8,459 nt of DNA, from assembly GCA_964650965.1 (NCBI GenBank), contig CAZYYO010000088.1, forward strand, positions 1-8,459. Reading direction: 5' to 3'. Positions 1 through 5,932 of the stretch are shown one piece after another. This stretch comes from CAZYYO01 sp964650965. Its GTDB lineage: Bacteria > Bacillota > Clostridia > Lachnospirales > Lachnospiraceae. The first letter of the stretch is position 1. The number at the start of each line of letters is the position of its first letter. The notes under the pieces were generated by a model. That model did not search any database. It saw only the letters and a program-made list of their open reading frames with translations, and was not told the DNA's origin. The position numbers and the translations under genes were made by a program.

Positions 1-25
1 ACACTTTGTGCGACTTGCTATGATT

Positions 26-46
26 AATCCGTGAGTTTCACGGATT
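26..46. repeat. Perfect inverted repeat (9-bp stem, 3-nt loop) at the broken end of fapA
   Basis: The arms AATCCGTGA (26-34) and TCACGGATT (38-46) are exact reverse complements separated by GTT. No T-run follows on either strand, so it is not a classic intrinsic terminator. It sits exactly where DUF342 similarity stops. On the + strand the hairpin is followed by CAGG, giving TTCA across its 3' foot (45-48). A short hairpin near an element end is known for IS200/IS605-type transposons. No transposase is visible in the window, so this identity is only a suggestion. Confidence 0.6.
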
Positions 47-50
47 CAGG

Positions 51-503
51 TATAACATTGGAAATGACTTTGGAATTCATACAGAGGTAGTAGCAGGAAT
101 TACGCCAGAGATGCTTGCACAGACAGATATGATGCAGCAGAAAATGCAAGCAATTTCTGATAATGTAGAGAAAATCAAGAAGGGAATTCGGGAGTTTGAC
201 GAGCTGGGAGACCGCCGGGGTATTTCCTATAAGGAAGACCCCAGACGTATGCAGCTTCTACGAGTGAAAATCAGGGATGAGGCATTGATTGCTGAGGAAC
301 GAATGAAGCTAGATGCTATGCAGGCAATGATTGAACGTGGAAAAAATGCTAAGATTATTGTAGGGGATACCATTTATCCAGGAGTAACCTTATCCATTGC
401 AGACCAGCACATAGAGATTAAAGAAGCCCAAAGCAGGGTGGAGATTGTATGTTCACCGGGAGGCATTCGCATGGAGCGAATTGATGATACCTATGTTCAG
501 TAA
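51..503 (+). pseudogene. 5'-truncated FapA/DUF342 family protein (flagellar assembly protein A-like), C-terminal fragment
   Basis: The readable frame runs from about position 51 to the TAA at 501-503. It shows the C-terminal half of a DUF342/FapA protein: an IGNDFG...TEVVAGITPE entry segment, a helical and probably coiled-coil stretch rich in K, E, R and M (about 75 residues), then the beta-rich end with AKIIVGDTIYPGV and a final CSPGGI turn. Family members are usually several hundred residues long, so most of the protein, including its N-terminal domain, is missing. The frame is closed by TGA at 21-23, and the residues encoded between 24 and 50 come from a hairpin and do not look like DUF342. 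The first ATG (111) has no good ribosome binding site and would start inside the domain. I therefore read it as a remnant cut by insertion or rearrangement. FapA proteins are associated with flagellar or cell-surface gene clusters, but their exact role is unclear. The family call is firm; the pseudogene status is inferred because the upstream DNA is not visible. Confidence 0.62.
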
Positions 504-520
504 ATGGAAATAATTTAATT

Positions 521-531
521 TCCTGACAGGA
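521..531. promoter_or_regulatory. Short palindrome TCCTG-A-CAGGA just upstream of a promoter
   Basis: An exact 5-bp inverted repeat around a single A ends 6 bp before the -35 element at 538. Its position suits a regulator site for the promoter of the 47-residue protein gene. It is short enough to occur by chance, and no regulator is known for it. Confidence 0.2.
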
Positions 532-537
532 TACGAC

Positions 538-565
538 TTGAAATTACCTGATAATAGACTATAAT
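538..565 (+). promoter_or_regulatory. Candidate sigma-A promoter for the small-protein/zinc-ribbon-TPR operon
   Basis: TTGAAA (538-543) and a perfect TATAAT (560-565) are separated by 16 bp. This lies between the fapA stop (503) and the next ribosome binding site, GGAGG at 578-582. Transcription would start near 572 and leave a very short leader before the ATG at 591. It is the best sigma-A-like match in the left part of the window. Confidence 0.55.
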
Positions 566-590
566 GGGAATGATTTTGGAGGTATAAGAG

Positions 591-734
591 ATGATAGATT
601 TTGAAGAAGAGCTGAAAAAATTTCAGCCAAGCATGGAAGTTGAGGAAGCAGAGGATGCCATTCATAACCGTAATTTAACTGATATGACCGATATCTTACG
701 GGAAATGATAAGTAATGGAAAGGGCAATAAGTAG
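591..734 (+). CDS. Small acidic protein of unknown function, 47 residues
   Basis: ATG at 591 follows a strong ribosome binding site (GGAGG, 578-582, 8-nt spacing) and the frame ends at TAG 732-734. The product starts MIDFEEELKKF and is strongly acidic and helical in character, with runs such as EVEEAEDAI, and ends in a short basic GKGNK tail. It has no cysteine pair, signal peptide or membrane segment, so it should be cytosolic. I do not recognise a family. The gene is tightly coupled to the next one: its stop codon overlaps the AGGAAGAG ribosome binding site of the zinc-ribbon/TPR gene at 743, with an 8-bp gap between the two genes. This suggests co-translation and perhaps a shared function with that membrane protein. 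The good start signal, promoter and tight spacing make it a real gene. Confidence 0.72.
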   Translation: MIDFEEELKKFQPSMEVEEAEDAIHNRNLTDMTDILREMISNGKGNK

Positions 735-742
735 GAAGAGAT

Positions 743-2146
743 ATGGAATGTTTTAATTGTGGTACTGTAGTAGATACAGAGAATATATGCCCACATTGTG
801 GAAGCAATATACGTGCATATCGGATGATTCTTCAGGTCTCTAACCTGTTTTATAATGAGGCATTAGAAAGAGCTAATGTACGGGACCTTTCCGGAGCGGC
901 AGAAAGCCTGAACAAGAGTCTGGAATATAATAAATATAATATAGAAGCAAGAAGTCTGCTGGGTCTGGTTTACTTTGAAATAGGAGAAACGGTACTAGCA
1001 TTAAGGGAATGGGTAATCGCCAAGAATTTTGCACCGGATGACCCTATGGTGGATCATTATTTATCGGAGATACAAAATACCCCGGGAATGCTAGAACGCA
1101 TGAACCAGACCATCAAGAAGTATAACCAGGCAATCAACTATTGCCATCAGGAAAGTCGAGATATGGCTGTGATTCAGTTGCGTAAGGTACTGGGGCTGAA
1201 TCCAAATCTGGTTGTGGCACATCAGCTTCTGGCACTTCTTTATATGCAAAATGACCAGAATAAGGAAGCAAGAGAAGAGCTGATTAAGGCTTCCAAGATT
1301 GATGTGAAAAACACCAATACCCTTCGTTATATGAAGGAAGTAAAGGAACGGATCAAAGAACAAAATCAGGGCAAGAAGAAAAAGAAGAAAAATGATATCG
1401 TGTCTTTTCAGGATGGAAATGATACCATTGTAATGCCAAGAAATACATTCCTGGATGCGTTAGACAGTTCAAAGGCAAGTATCATTAATCTGATTGTTGG
1501 AATGGTAATAGGTCTGCTTATTTGTATGTTCTTAGTAGTTCCAACGGTGCGTCAGAATGCCAAGAATGAGGCAGCAAATACCTTGGTGGATGCCAATGAA
1601 GAATTAACCAATTCCTCTACCAATATTTCAACCCTGCAAAATGAAGTGAAGTCTCTACAGGATAAGCTAGAGGAATATACCGGAAAAGGGGACCGGGTGA
1701 CATCCTATGAGAAATTGATTGAGGCACAGGAGGCTTATAATAAGGGGGACTTATCGGCAGCCGCGGAAGCCATGAATTCTGTCAATGGGGAATTATTAGA
1801 TACTCGAGGCAAGGCAATCTATGATACCATTATGGCAGCGGTGAACGCAGAAACCTTGACCAACAGCTATTCTGCAGGCTACAATGCATTTTACTCGGCG
1901 GATTATGATGGTGCTATATGGAATTTATCCATTGTTGTGGGAATTGATGAATCCTACGAAAATGGAAATGCACTGTTCTACCTGGCAGAAAGCTACCGAA
2001 ACAAATGGGATTTTGAAAATGCTCTAACCTACTACAATAAAGTAATTGAGCTGTTTCCAAATCGTTCCATTGCCAGAAATGCACAGAAATATGTAGACGA
2101 AATCAATGCCAATAATACTGGTAGTGAAGATACAGATTCTAACTAA
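743..2146 (+). CDS. Zinc-ribbon, TPR and coiled-coil membrane protein, 467 residues
   Basis: The start has AGGAAGAG just upstream. Residues 3-19 form a zinc ribbon with two CxxC pairs (C3, C6, C16, C19). Residues about 30-200 contain TPR-like helical pairs (for example SLLGLVYFEIGETVLALREW and VVAHQLLALLYMQNDQNKEAREEL). A run of six lysines (211-216) precedes one transmembrane helix at about 246-268. A coiled coil (about 272-312, ANEELTN...LQNEVKSLQDKLEEY) follows, then a second TPR block at about 320-455 ending in an acidic tail. The lysines before the helix predict N-terminus inside: the zinc ribbon and first TPRs in the cytosol, the coiled coil and second TPRs outside. No enzyme motif is visible, so it is probably a scaffold linking cytosolic and envelope partners. 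It shares a promoter with the 47-residue gene upstream and is followed by a terminator. The architecture is clear; the function is unknown. Confidence 0.88.
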   Translation: MECFNCGTVVDTENICPHCGSNIRAYRMILQVSNLFYNEALERANVRDLSGAAESLNKSLEYNKYNIEARSLLGLVYFEIGETVLALREWVIAKNFAPDDPMVDHYLSEIQNTPGMLERMNQTIKKYNQAINYCHQESRDMAVIQLRKVLGLNPNLVVAHQLLALLYMQNDQNKEAREELIKASKIDVKNTNTLRYMKEVKERIKEQNQGKKKKKKNDIVSFQDGNDTIVMPRNTFLDALDSSKASIINLIVGMVIGLLICMFLVVPTVRQNAKNEAANTLVDANEELTNSSTNISTLQNEVKSLQDKLEEYTGKGDRVTSYEKLIEAQEAYNKGDLSAAAEAMNSVNGELLDTRGKAIYDTIMAAVNAETLTNSYSAGYNAFYSADYDGAIWNLSIVVGIDESYENGNALFYLAESYRNKWDFENALTYYNKVIELFPNRSIARNAQKYVDEINANNTGSEDTDSN

Positions 2147-2168
2147 TGTGAATTTATACTAAAATACG

Positions 2169-2206
2169 AAAGACGTTAAGTACAGAATACTTGACGTCTT
2201 TTTCTT
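2169..2206 (+). terminator. Strong intrinsic terminator after the zinc-ribbon/TPR gene
   Basis: A 14-bp stem, with a single T-G wobble, pairs 2169-2182 with 2188-2201 around the loop CAGAA. A T-rich tail follows (five Ts at 2199-2203, then C, then TT). It begins 22 bp after the stop codon and separates this operon from spoIIA. Confidence 0.9.
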
Positions 2207-2227
2207 ATGCTTCAAACATCGTATATC

Positions 2228-2267
2228 ATTGAATCCTTGATAATGCTTTGCAAAATCCACCTATAAA
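2228..2267 (+). promoter_or_regulatory. Candidate promoter region of the spoIIA operon
   Basis: The spoIIA promoter must lie between the terminator (2206) and the ribosome binding site AAAAGGAG (2273-2280). In Bacillus it is read by sigma-H. An RnnGAAT-like -10 (ATTGAAT) lies at 2228-2234, but no convincing AGGA-type -35 precedes it. A sigma-A alternative is TTGATA (2237-2242) with TATAAA (2262-2267), at a long 19-bp spacing. Neither is strong. Confidence 0.3.
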
Positions 2268-2286
2268 AATGTAAAAGGAGATAACT

Positions 2287-2616
2287 ATGGAATGCAATTT
2301 TGAGATACAAGAAGGGAAGCTTACCATCCGAGTTCCCAGGGAGTTAGATCACCACTGTGCTGACCAGCTGAAGCAGGAGACAGACTTACTCATTGATGCA
2401 TACCACGTAAGAAAACTGATTTTTGACTTTACCCGGACGGAATTTATGGATAGCTCTGGGATTGGTGTCCTCCTTGGGAGAAGTAAAAACATGGGCTATA
2501 TGGGAGGTCAGGTAATCGCTCAGAACCTAAATGACCGCGTGGACAAGATCTTTCGCGTAGCCGGATTGTATCAGATGATTACCGTTAATCCGGGCGAGGA
2601 AAACAGGGAGGAGTAG
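2287..2616 (+). CDS. spoIIAA: Anti-sigma F factor antagonist SpoIIAA
   Basis: A 109-residue STAS-domain protein. In its dephosphorylated form the family binds SpoIIAB and frees sigma F in the forespore. SpoIIAB phosphorylates it and SpoIIE dephosphorylates it. The key segment FMDSSGIGVLLGR has D55-S56-S57-G58; S56 lines up with the phosphorylated Ser58 of B. subtilis SpoIIAA. Early ELDHHCADQLKQ matches the ELDHHTAETLKQ of the Bacillus protein. The length is slightly below the Bacillus protein (117) because the C-terminal tail is shorter. The start is set by AAAAGGAG six bases upstream. It is the first gene of the spoIIA operon, and its stop lies 1 bp before the spoIIAB ATG, with the spoIIAB ribosome binding site inside its own 3' end. 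No spoIIE is in the window. Confidence 0.96.
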   Translation: MECNFEIQEGKLTIRVPRELDHHCADQLKQETDLLIDAYHVRKLIFDFTRTEFMDSSGIGVLLGRSKNMGYMGGQVIAQNLNDRVDKIFRVAGLYQMITVNPGEENREE

Positions 2617-2617
2617 C

Positions 2618-3046
2618 ATGGAAAATCATATGATAGTAACCTTTGACGCAATTTCAGAAAATGAATCCTTTGCACGAGTGGCAGTGTCCGCCTTTCTGAC
2701 AACATTAAATCCAACCATAGACGAATTATCCGATGTAAAGACTGCCGTATCAGAAGCAGTAACCAATGCGGTGATTCATGGATACGATGGGCGGGGAGGA
2801 AATGTAACCATGAGCTGTACATTGGATGGAAGAACACTGCAGGTGACGGTGAAGGATGCAGGAAGGGGGATTGCTGATGTACATAAAGCCAGAACCCCTT
2901 TTTATACCACCCGACCAGAACTAGAGCGTTCCGGAATGGGCTTTGCTTTTATGGAGGCTTTTATGGATTCGGTAAAGGTGGAATCGGAAGTCGGTCTTGG
3001 AACCAGAGTGTCTATGGAGAAAACCTTTCTCCCACAGGAGGAATAA
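2618..3046 (+). CDS. spoIIAB: Anti-sigma F factor and serine kinase SpoIIAB
   Basis: A 142-residue GHKL-type ATPase that holds sigma F inactive and phosphorylates SpoIIAA. The nucleotide-binding boxes are intact: N-box around SEAVTNAVIHGY (E46, N50), G1 box DAGRGI (D80 onward), and the G2 region ERSGMGFAFME (about 103-113). The N-terminus (NESFARV, with R20) matches the Bacillus protein, where R20 contributes to sigma F binding. Length is close to the usual 146. Translation starts one base after the spoIIAA stop, using GGGAGGAG just upstream, and the TAA stop directly abuts the sigF ATG. This fits the 1:1:1 stoichiometry needed for partner switching between SpoIIAA and sigma F. Nothing essential is missing. 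Confidence 0.97.
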   Translation: MENHMIVTFDAISENESFARVAVSAFLTTLNPTIDELSDVKTAVSEAVTNAVIHGYDGRGGNVTMSCTLDGRTLQVTVKDAGRGIADVHKARTPFYTTRPELERSGMGFAFMEAFMDSVKVESEVGLGTRVSMEKTFLPQEE

Positions 3047-3781
3047 ATGAGTCAGGTGTATGGATTGATTCATCAGATACACCAGGGAGATAAGAAAGCA
3101 AGGGAACAAATGATCATGGATAATATGGGACTAGTCGTTTCTGCGGCAGGAAGATTTACGGCTTTCGGCCATGAGCGTGAGGAATTGATACAAATTGGCA
3201 GTATCGGATTGATGAAGGCAATTGATCATTTTGATACTTCCTATGGTGTGTGCTTTTCTACATACGCAGTTCCTATGATTTGTGGGGAAATCAAACGTTT
3301 TCTCAGAGATGACGGTCCAATGAAGGTGTCTCGTTCCATTATGGAAAATCAGAGACTTATTTCTCAAAAACGGCAGGAACTGGAGGAGAAACTGGGACAG
3401 GCACCAAGTTTATCGCAGCTTGAGGACGCCACAGGTCTTTCTTCGGAAGATATTATTTTAGCCCAGGGCGTATCTGCACCAGTGGAATCCATTTATCAGA
3501 CCATGTATGAGTCCGAGGGAAGCCAGCTTCAGTTGATTGACATGTTGCCCCTTCCAGGGAAATCTTTGGCAGATACCACAGTGGACCAGACGGTATTAAA
3601 AGAAGCAATGGAGCAATTAGATACCAAGGAACGGCTTGTTATTATTGGCAGGTACTATGAGCGTATTACCCAGTCTAAGCTGGCACAGCGGTTGGAAATG
3701 ACCCAGGTGCAGGTATCTCGCATGGAGAAACGTGCTTTATTAAAAATGCGGGCAAGCATTCTAGGAGAGAAAGTAGTATAA
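3047..3781 (+). CDS. sigF: RNA polymerase sigma factor F (forespore-specific), SpoIIAC
   Basis: A 244-residue sigma-70 family protein of the sporulation group. Region 2 includes ELIQIGSIGLMKAIDHFD (about 45-63) and FSTYAVPMICGEIKRFLRDDG (70-90), followed by KVSRS. The middle region has SIYQTMYESEG (148-158). Region 4.2 carries the helix-turn-helix SKLAQRLEMTQVQVSRMEKRAL (about 210-231). It directs early forespore transcription after SpoIIAB releases it. It is a little shorter than the 255-residue Bacillus protein, mainly at the N-terminus. Some usually conserved positions differ (MGLVVSAAGRF where Bacillus has MRLVWSVVQRF; LEMTQVQVS for LGISQVQVS), so it is somewhat diverged but has no gaps in motifs. 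AGGAGG at 3036-3041 serves as ribosome binding site, and the ATG directly follows the spoIIAB stop. Its position third in spoIIA distinguishes it from sigG or sigE. Confidence 0.95.
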   Translation: MSQVYGLIHQIHQGDKKAREQMIMDNMGLVVSAAGRFTAFGHEREELIQIGSIGLMKAIDHFDTSYGVCFSTYAVPMICGEIKRFLRDDGPMKVSRSIMENQRLISQKRQELEEKLGQAPSLSQLEDATGLSSEDIILAQGVSAPVESIYQTMYESEGSQLQLIDMLPLPGKSLADTTVDQTVLKEAMEQLDTKERLVIIGRYYERITQSKLAQRLEMTQVQVSRMEKRALLKMRASILGEKVV

Positions 3782-3792
3782 TAAAAATATAG

Positions 3793-3807
3793 GTTTTCGA
3801 TGAAAAC
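3793..3807. other. Small inverted repeat between sigF and the DUF2804 gene
   Basis: GTTTTC (3793-3798) and GAAAAC (3802-3807) pair exactly around GAT. The stem is AT-rich and has no T-run, so it is a poor terminator. It overlaps the alternative ATG at 3800 and sits just before the AGGGGG ribosome binding site. Confidence 0.25.
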
Positions 3808-3823
3808 AAAAGGGGGTTTTATT

Positions 3824-4861
3824 ATGGCACGAAATCATCAGGTAGTTAGCTCTCAGCCACTTTTAGGAAATGATGGAGAAATTGCAGAATGCGGATGGGC
3901 ACCATCCCAGATTTGGCAGTATCGCAGAGGAGATATTAAGGCACCTGCCTTTCTAATAAAAGAATGGGATTATTATCTTGTATTAGGAGACAGCTTTGCA
4001 GGAGCATTTACCATCTCAGATGATGGCTACGTAGGCTTACAGTCAGTATCCCTATTGGATTTCGATAATCAATGGGAGCATACAGAGACAGTGTTGACCC
4101 CATTTCCTATGGGGAAGCTTCATATGCCTGAGACCTCTGCACAGGGGGATGTTGTTTACTCTGACAAGCGGCTTCAAATGAGCTTTACTCAGGAGCAAAT
4201 CCAGGAAACGGTGAAATGTCGCCATATTCGCTGCGATTTTGATAATTTTTATCAGGGAAAGCCCTTTTCCTGTGATATTCGACTAGAAGAGCCCAGGATG
4301 GATTCTATGGTAATCGCAACGCCCTGGGATAAGAAGCACCGTTTCTACTATAATCAGAAGATTAACTGTATGCGTGCCTCCGGTTATATGGAATATGATG
4401 GGGTTCGCTATGAGTTTTCCCCAGAGACAGATTTTGGTACTTTGGACTGGGGCAGGGGCGTATGGACCTATGACAACACCTGGAAGTGGGGCTCCGGGAA
4501 CTGTGATATCGATGGAAATGCCTTTGGATTTAATATTGGCTACGGCTTTGGCAATACCAGTGCCGCTACAGAAAATGTATTGTTTTATAATGGAAAGGTT
4601 CATAAGTTGGATGACATTACCTTCCATATCTCAGAGGACGATTACTATAAGCCCTGGAAGTTCACTTCCTCCGATGGTCGCTTTGAAATGGACTTTCGTC
4701 CTGTGTTAGATCGTGCAGCGAAGATTGATGTAGGACTGATTGTTACGGACCAGCACCAGGTCTTTGGAAGGATGACAGGCACAGCTATTTTAGATGATGG
4801 AACACCAATTCATGTAAAAGATATGATGTGCTTTGCGGAGAAGGTGCATAATAAATACTAA
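3824..4861 (+). CDS. DUF2804 domain-containing protein, function unknown
   Basis: A 345-residue protein filled by the DUF2804 domain. Recognisable parts are the QPLL entry near residues 11-14, IKAPAFLIKEWDYYLV (38-53), the hallmark LDWGRGVWTYDNTWKWGSG (207-225), and the closing beta-rich segment with FNIGYGFGN (235-243). It has no signal peptide, so it is predicted cytosolic. Tryptophan and aromatic residues are abundant, in keeping with a beta-barrel ligand-binding fold, but no catalytic site is known to me and I assign no reaction. I chose ATG 3824 because AGGGGG lies 7 nt upstream; the in-frame ATG at 3800 has no ribosome binding site and overlaps a small hairpin. The gene begins 42 bp after sigF with no clear terminator, so read-through from spoIIA is possible. 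Its stop overlaps that of the convergent AraC gene by 4 bp. Whether its role relates to sporulation or to the glycan genes is open. Confidence 0.87.
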   Translation: MARNHQVVSSQPLLGNDGEIAECGWAPSQIWQYRRGDIKAPAFLIKEWDYYLVLGDSFAGAFTISDDGYVGLQSVSLLDFDNQWEHTETVLTPFPMGKLHMPETSAQGDVVYSDKRLQMSFTQEQIQETVKCRHIRCDFDNFYQGKPFSCDIRLEEPRMDSMVIATPWDKKHRFYYNQKINCMRASGYMEYDGVRYEFSPETDFGTLDWGRGVWTYDNTWKWGSGNCDIDGNAFGFNIGYGFGNTSAATENVLFYNGKVHKLDDITFHISEDDYYKPWKFTSSDGRFEMDFRPVLDRAAKIDVGLIVTDQHQVFGRMTGTAILDDGTPIHVKDMMCFAEKVHNKY

Positions 4862-5835
4862 TTTTGGCGCTGATATTCCCGAGGAGTCATGTGGTATTTC
4901 TTTCGAAACAGGTTATAGAAATTAGTATAGTTGGTAAAGCCTGTGATATCAGCAATTTGTCCAATAGAAAGAGGACTGTTAGATAACAGGTATTCTGCAC
5001 GGCTCAATCGCAGTTCGATAATATATTCGTTAATAGAATATCCGATGTATTTGTGAAATTCCCTGGATAGATGATATTTACTGATATTTGTAAATGCAGA
5101 CAGTTCATCTAGAGATAATTGTTTGGCGAAATTACTGTCCAAATATTTTTGCAGATAGATAATATAATCAGGGACTTTGTTCCCTGATTTATTTTTCTCG
5201 TCAATTAGGTGGATCAGGAGCGTTTCCAAAGCTAGAGAAACATGAATATCCCGCTGAAGGGATGAACTTTGTGATTCAAGCAGCAGATGTTCGATATCTG
5301 CCTGGTAGGGACTGGAGGAGGAATGATGTACCACAGGACATGAATCCTCATAGAATACATTATACAAGAGCTTAGACGGATTCCCATTGAAGTGAAGATT
5401 GGACACATTCCAGTGACTTCCAGAGGTGTAGTATCGCTGGAACTTGCTGCAGTCAATCAGAAAGCTGTCTCCCTGGCATAGGGTATAGGTGTGACCATCA
5501 TATTCTAATTTCCCCTGACCATCATAGGTATGCAGCAGCAAATAGGAATTATAGTTACACCTTTGAGTATAGTATCCCATGCTTGCATCTAGCAGACAAA
5601 ATACCTGAAGATATAATAAATGCTCCCGTGCACGGCTGGTGACAATACCGGGAAATATGGATCTGGCTTTGCCAGCCAAACGAAAATCCACATCTTCTGG
5701 CTGCTCTTCATAATAAGCCTTTAAATCAGAATATTGAGATGCATTGGATTGTGCACTCAAAATCGCGGATGTTTGTCTAAAATTGCTTGGAACTTGAAAA
5801 GTAATCTCCGGTTCGAAGTGAATATGTTCAAACAT
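4858..5835 (-). CDS. AraC-family transcriptional regulator
   Basis: A 325-residue regulator with an N-terminal cupin-like sensor domain (about 80-150, including YDGHTYTLCQGDSFLID) and a C-terminal AraC DNA-binding domain with two helix-turn-helix units. The first is at about 239-262 (SLDELSAFTNISKYHLSREF). The second is at about 289-317, with the family signature IADITGFTNYTNFYNLFRKKY followed by MTPREYQ. I prefer the ATG at 5835-5833 because AAGGAGG lies five bases upstream (5847-5841). The ATG at 5850 would place that ribosome binding site inside the gene and has none of its own. It diverges from the GH78 rhamnosidase and probably controls it in response to a sugar such as rhamnose or a rhamnoside; this ligand is inferred from context only. 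Repeats in the shared upstream region fit AraC half-sites, one covering its own -10, which suggests autoregulation. The last codons overlap the DUF2804 stop. Confidence 0.92.
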   Translation of the reverse strand: MFEHIHFEPEITFQVPSNFRQTSAILSAQSNASQYSDLKAYYEEQPEDVDFRLAGKARSIFPGIVTSRAREHLLYLQVFCLLDASMGYYTQRCNYNSYLLLHTYDGQGKLEYDGHTYTLCQGDSFLIDCSKFQRYYTSGSHWNVSNLHFNGNPSKLLYNVFYEDSCPVVHHSSSSPYQADIEHLLLESQSSSLQRDIHVSLALETLLIHLIDEKNKSGNKVPDYIIYLQKYLDSNFAKQLSLDELSAFTNISKYHLSREFHKYIGYSINEYIIELRLSRAEYLLSNSPLSIGQIADITGFTNYTNFYNLFRKKYHMTPREYQRQN

Positions 5836-5854
5836 GATGGCCTCCTTCATGACA

Positions 5855-5892
5855 GCAAGATTATAAAAGTATGTGGCAAGATACTACATTGA
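5855..5892 (+). promoter_or_regulatory. Candidate AraC-type operator: two direct repeats 21 bp apart
   Basis: GCAAGATTAT starts at 5855 and GCAAGATACT at 5876, a start-to-start distance of 21 bp, which places both on the same DNA face. AraC-family dimers often bind two 17-bp direct half-sites at this spacing. A 17-bp half-site starting at 5876 would end at 5892 and overlap the rhamnosidase -35 (5889-5894) by 4 bp, the layout of a class II activator site. The upstream copy covers the regulator's own -10. The repeats are seen; the binding protein is inferred. Confidence 0.5.
5860..5865 (-). promoter_or_regulatory. Candidate -10 box of the AraC regulator gene
   Basis: On the minus strand a perfect TATAAT (5865 to 5860) lies 12 bp before the AAGGAGG ribosome binding site. 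No good -35 is found 16-18 bp further upstream, so the promoter may be weak or need an activator. It is overlapped by a GCAAGATT repeat (5855-5862), as expected for autoregulation. Confidence 0.38.
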
Positions 5893-5917
5893 ATCTCAAT
5901 ATTTATCATGCTAACAT
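5889..5917 (+). promoter_or_regulatory. Candidate extended -10 sigma-A promoter for the GH78 gene
   Basis: TTGAAT (5889-5894) is followed after 17 bp by TAACAT (5912-5917), preceded by TGC (5909-5911), an extended -10 motif. Start of transcription would be near 5924, giving a leader of about 140 nt before the ATG at 6065. Repeat GCAAGAT copies lie directly upstream and touch the -35, suggesting activator control. Confidence 0.45.
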
Positions 5918-5932
5918 CTTAATTGATAAAAA

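Noticed and set aside
1..50. Left-edge hairpin as the 3' end of a group II intron
   Set aside because: The conserved domain V pattern of such introns is not visible in the available bases; only one simple perfect stem is seen.
506..523. AT-rich inverted repeat GGAAAT/ATTTCC just after the fapA stop as a terminator
   Set aside because: The stem has only 6 bp, is AT-rich, and has no T-run after it.
453..807. Two minus-strand open frames (453-665 and 559-807)
   Set aside because: They lie antisense to the fapA end, the 47-residue gene and the start of the zinc-ribbon gene, which have good ribosome binding sites and domains. Their own compositions are leucine/histidine/phenylalanine-rich, typical of antisense shadows.
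3754..3782. TATAAT at 3777-3782 as -10 of a promoter for the DUF2804 gene
   Set aside because: No acceptable -35 lies 16-18 bp upstream, and the motif overlaps the sigF stop codon, so it may be chance.
3800..3823. Upstream ATG at 3800 as start of the DUF2804 gene
   Set aside because: No ribosome binding site precedes it, while the ATG at 3824 has AGGGGG at a 7-nt spacing. The upstream codons would contain that site.
4283..4709. Overlapping open frames on both strands inside the DUF2804 gene (4374-4709 plus, 4283-4627 minus)
   Set aside because: The DUF2804 frame carries clear domain signatures through the whole region. The other frames have no ribosome binding site and no recognisable domain.
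5836..5850. Upstream ATG (5850) as start of the AraC gene
   Set aside because: Its first codons are made of the AAGGAGG ribosome binding site that serves the ATG at 5835.
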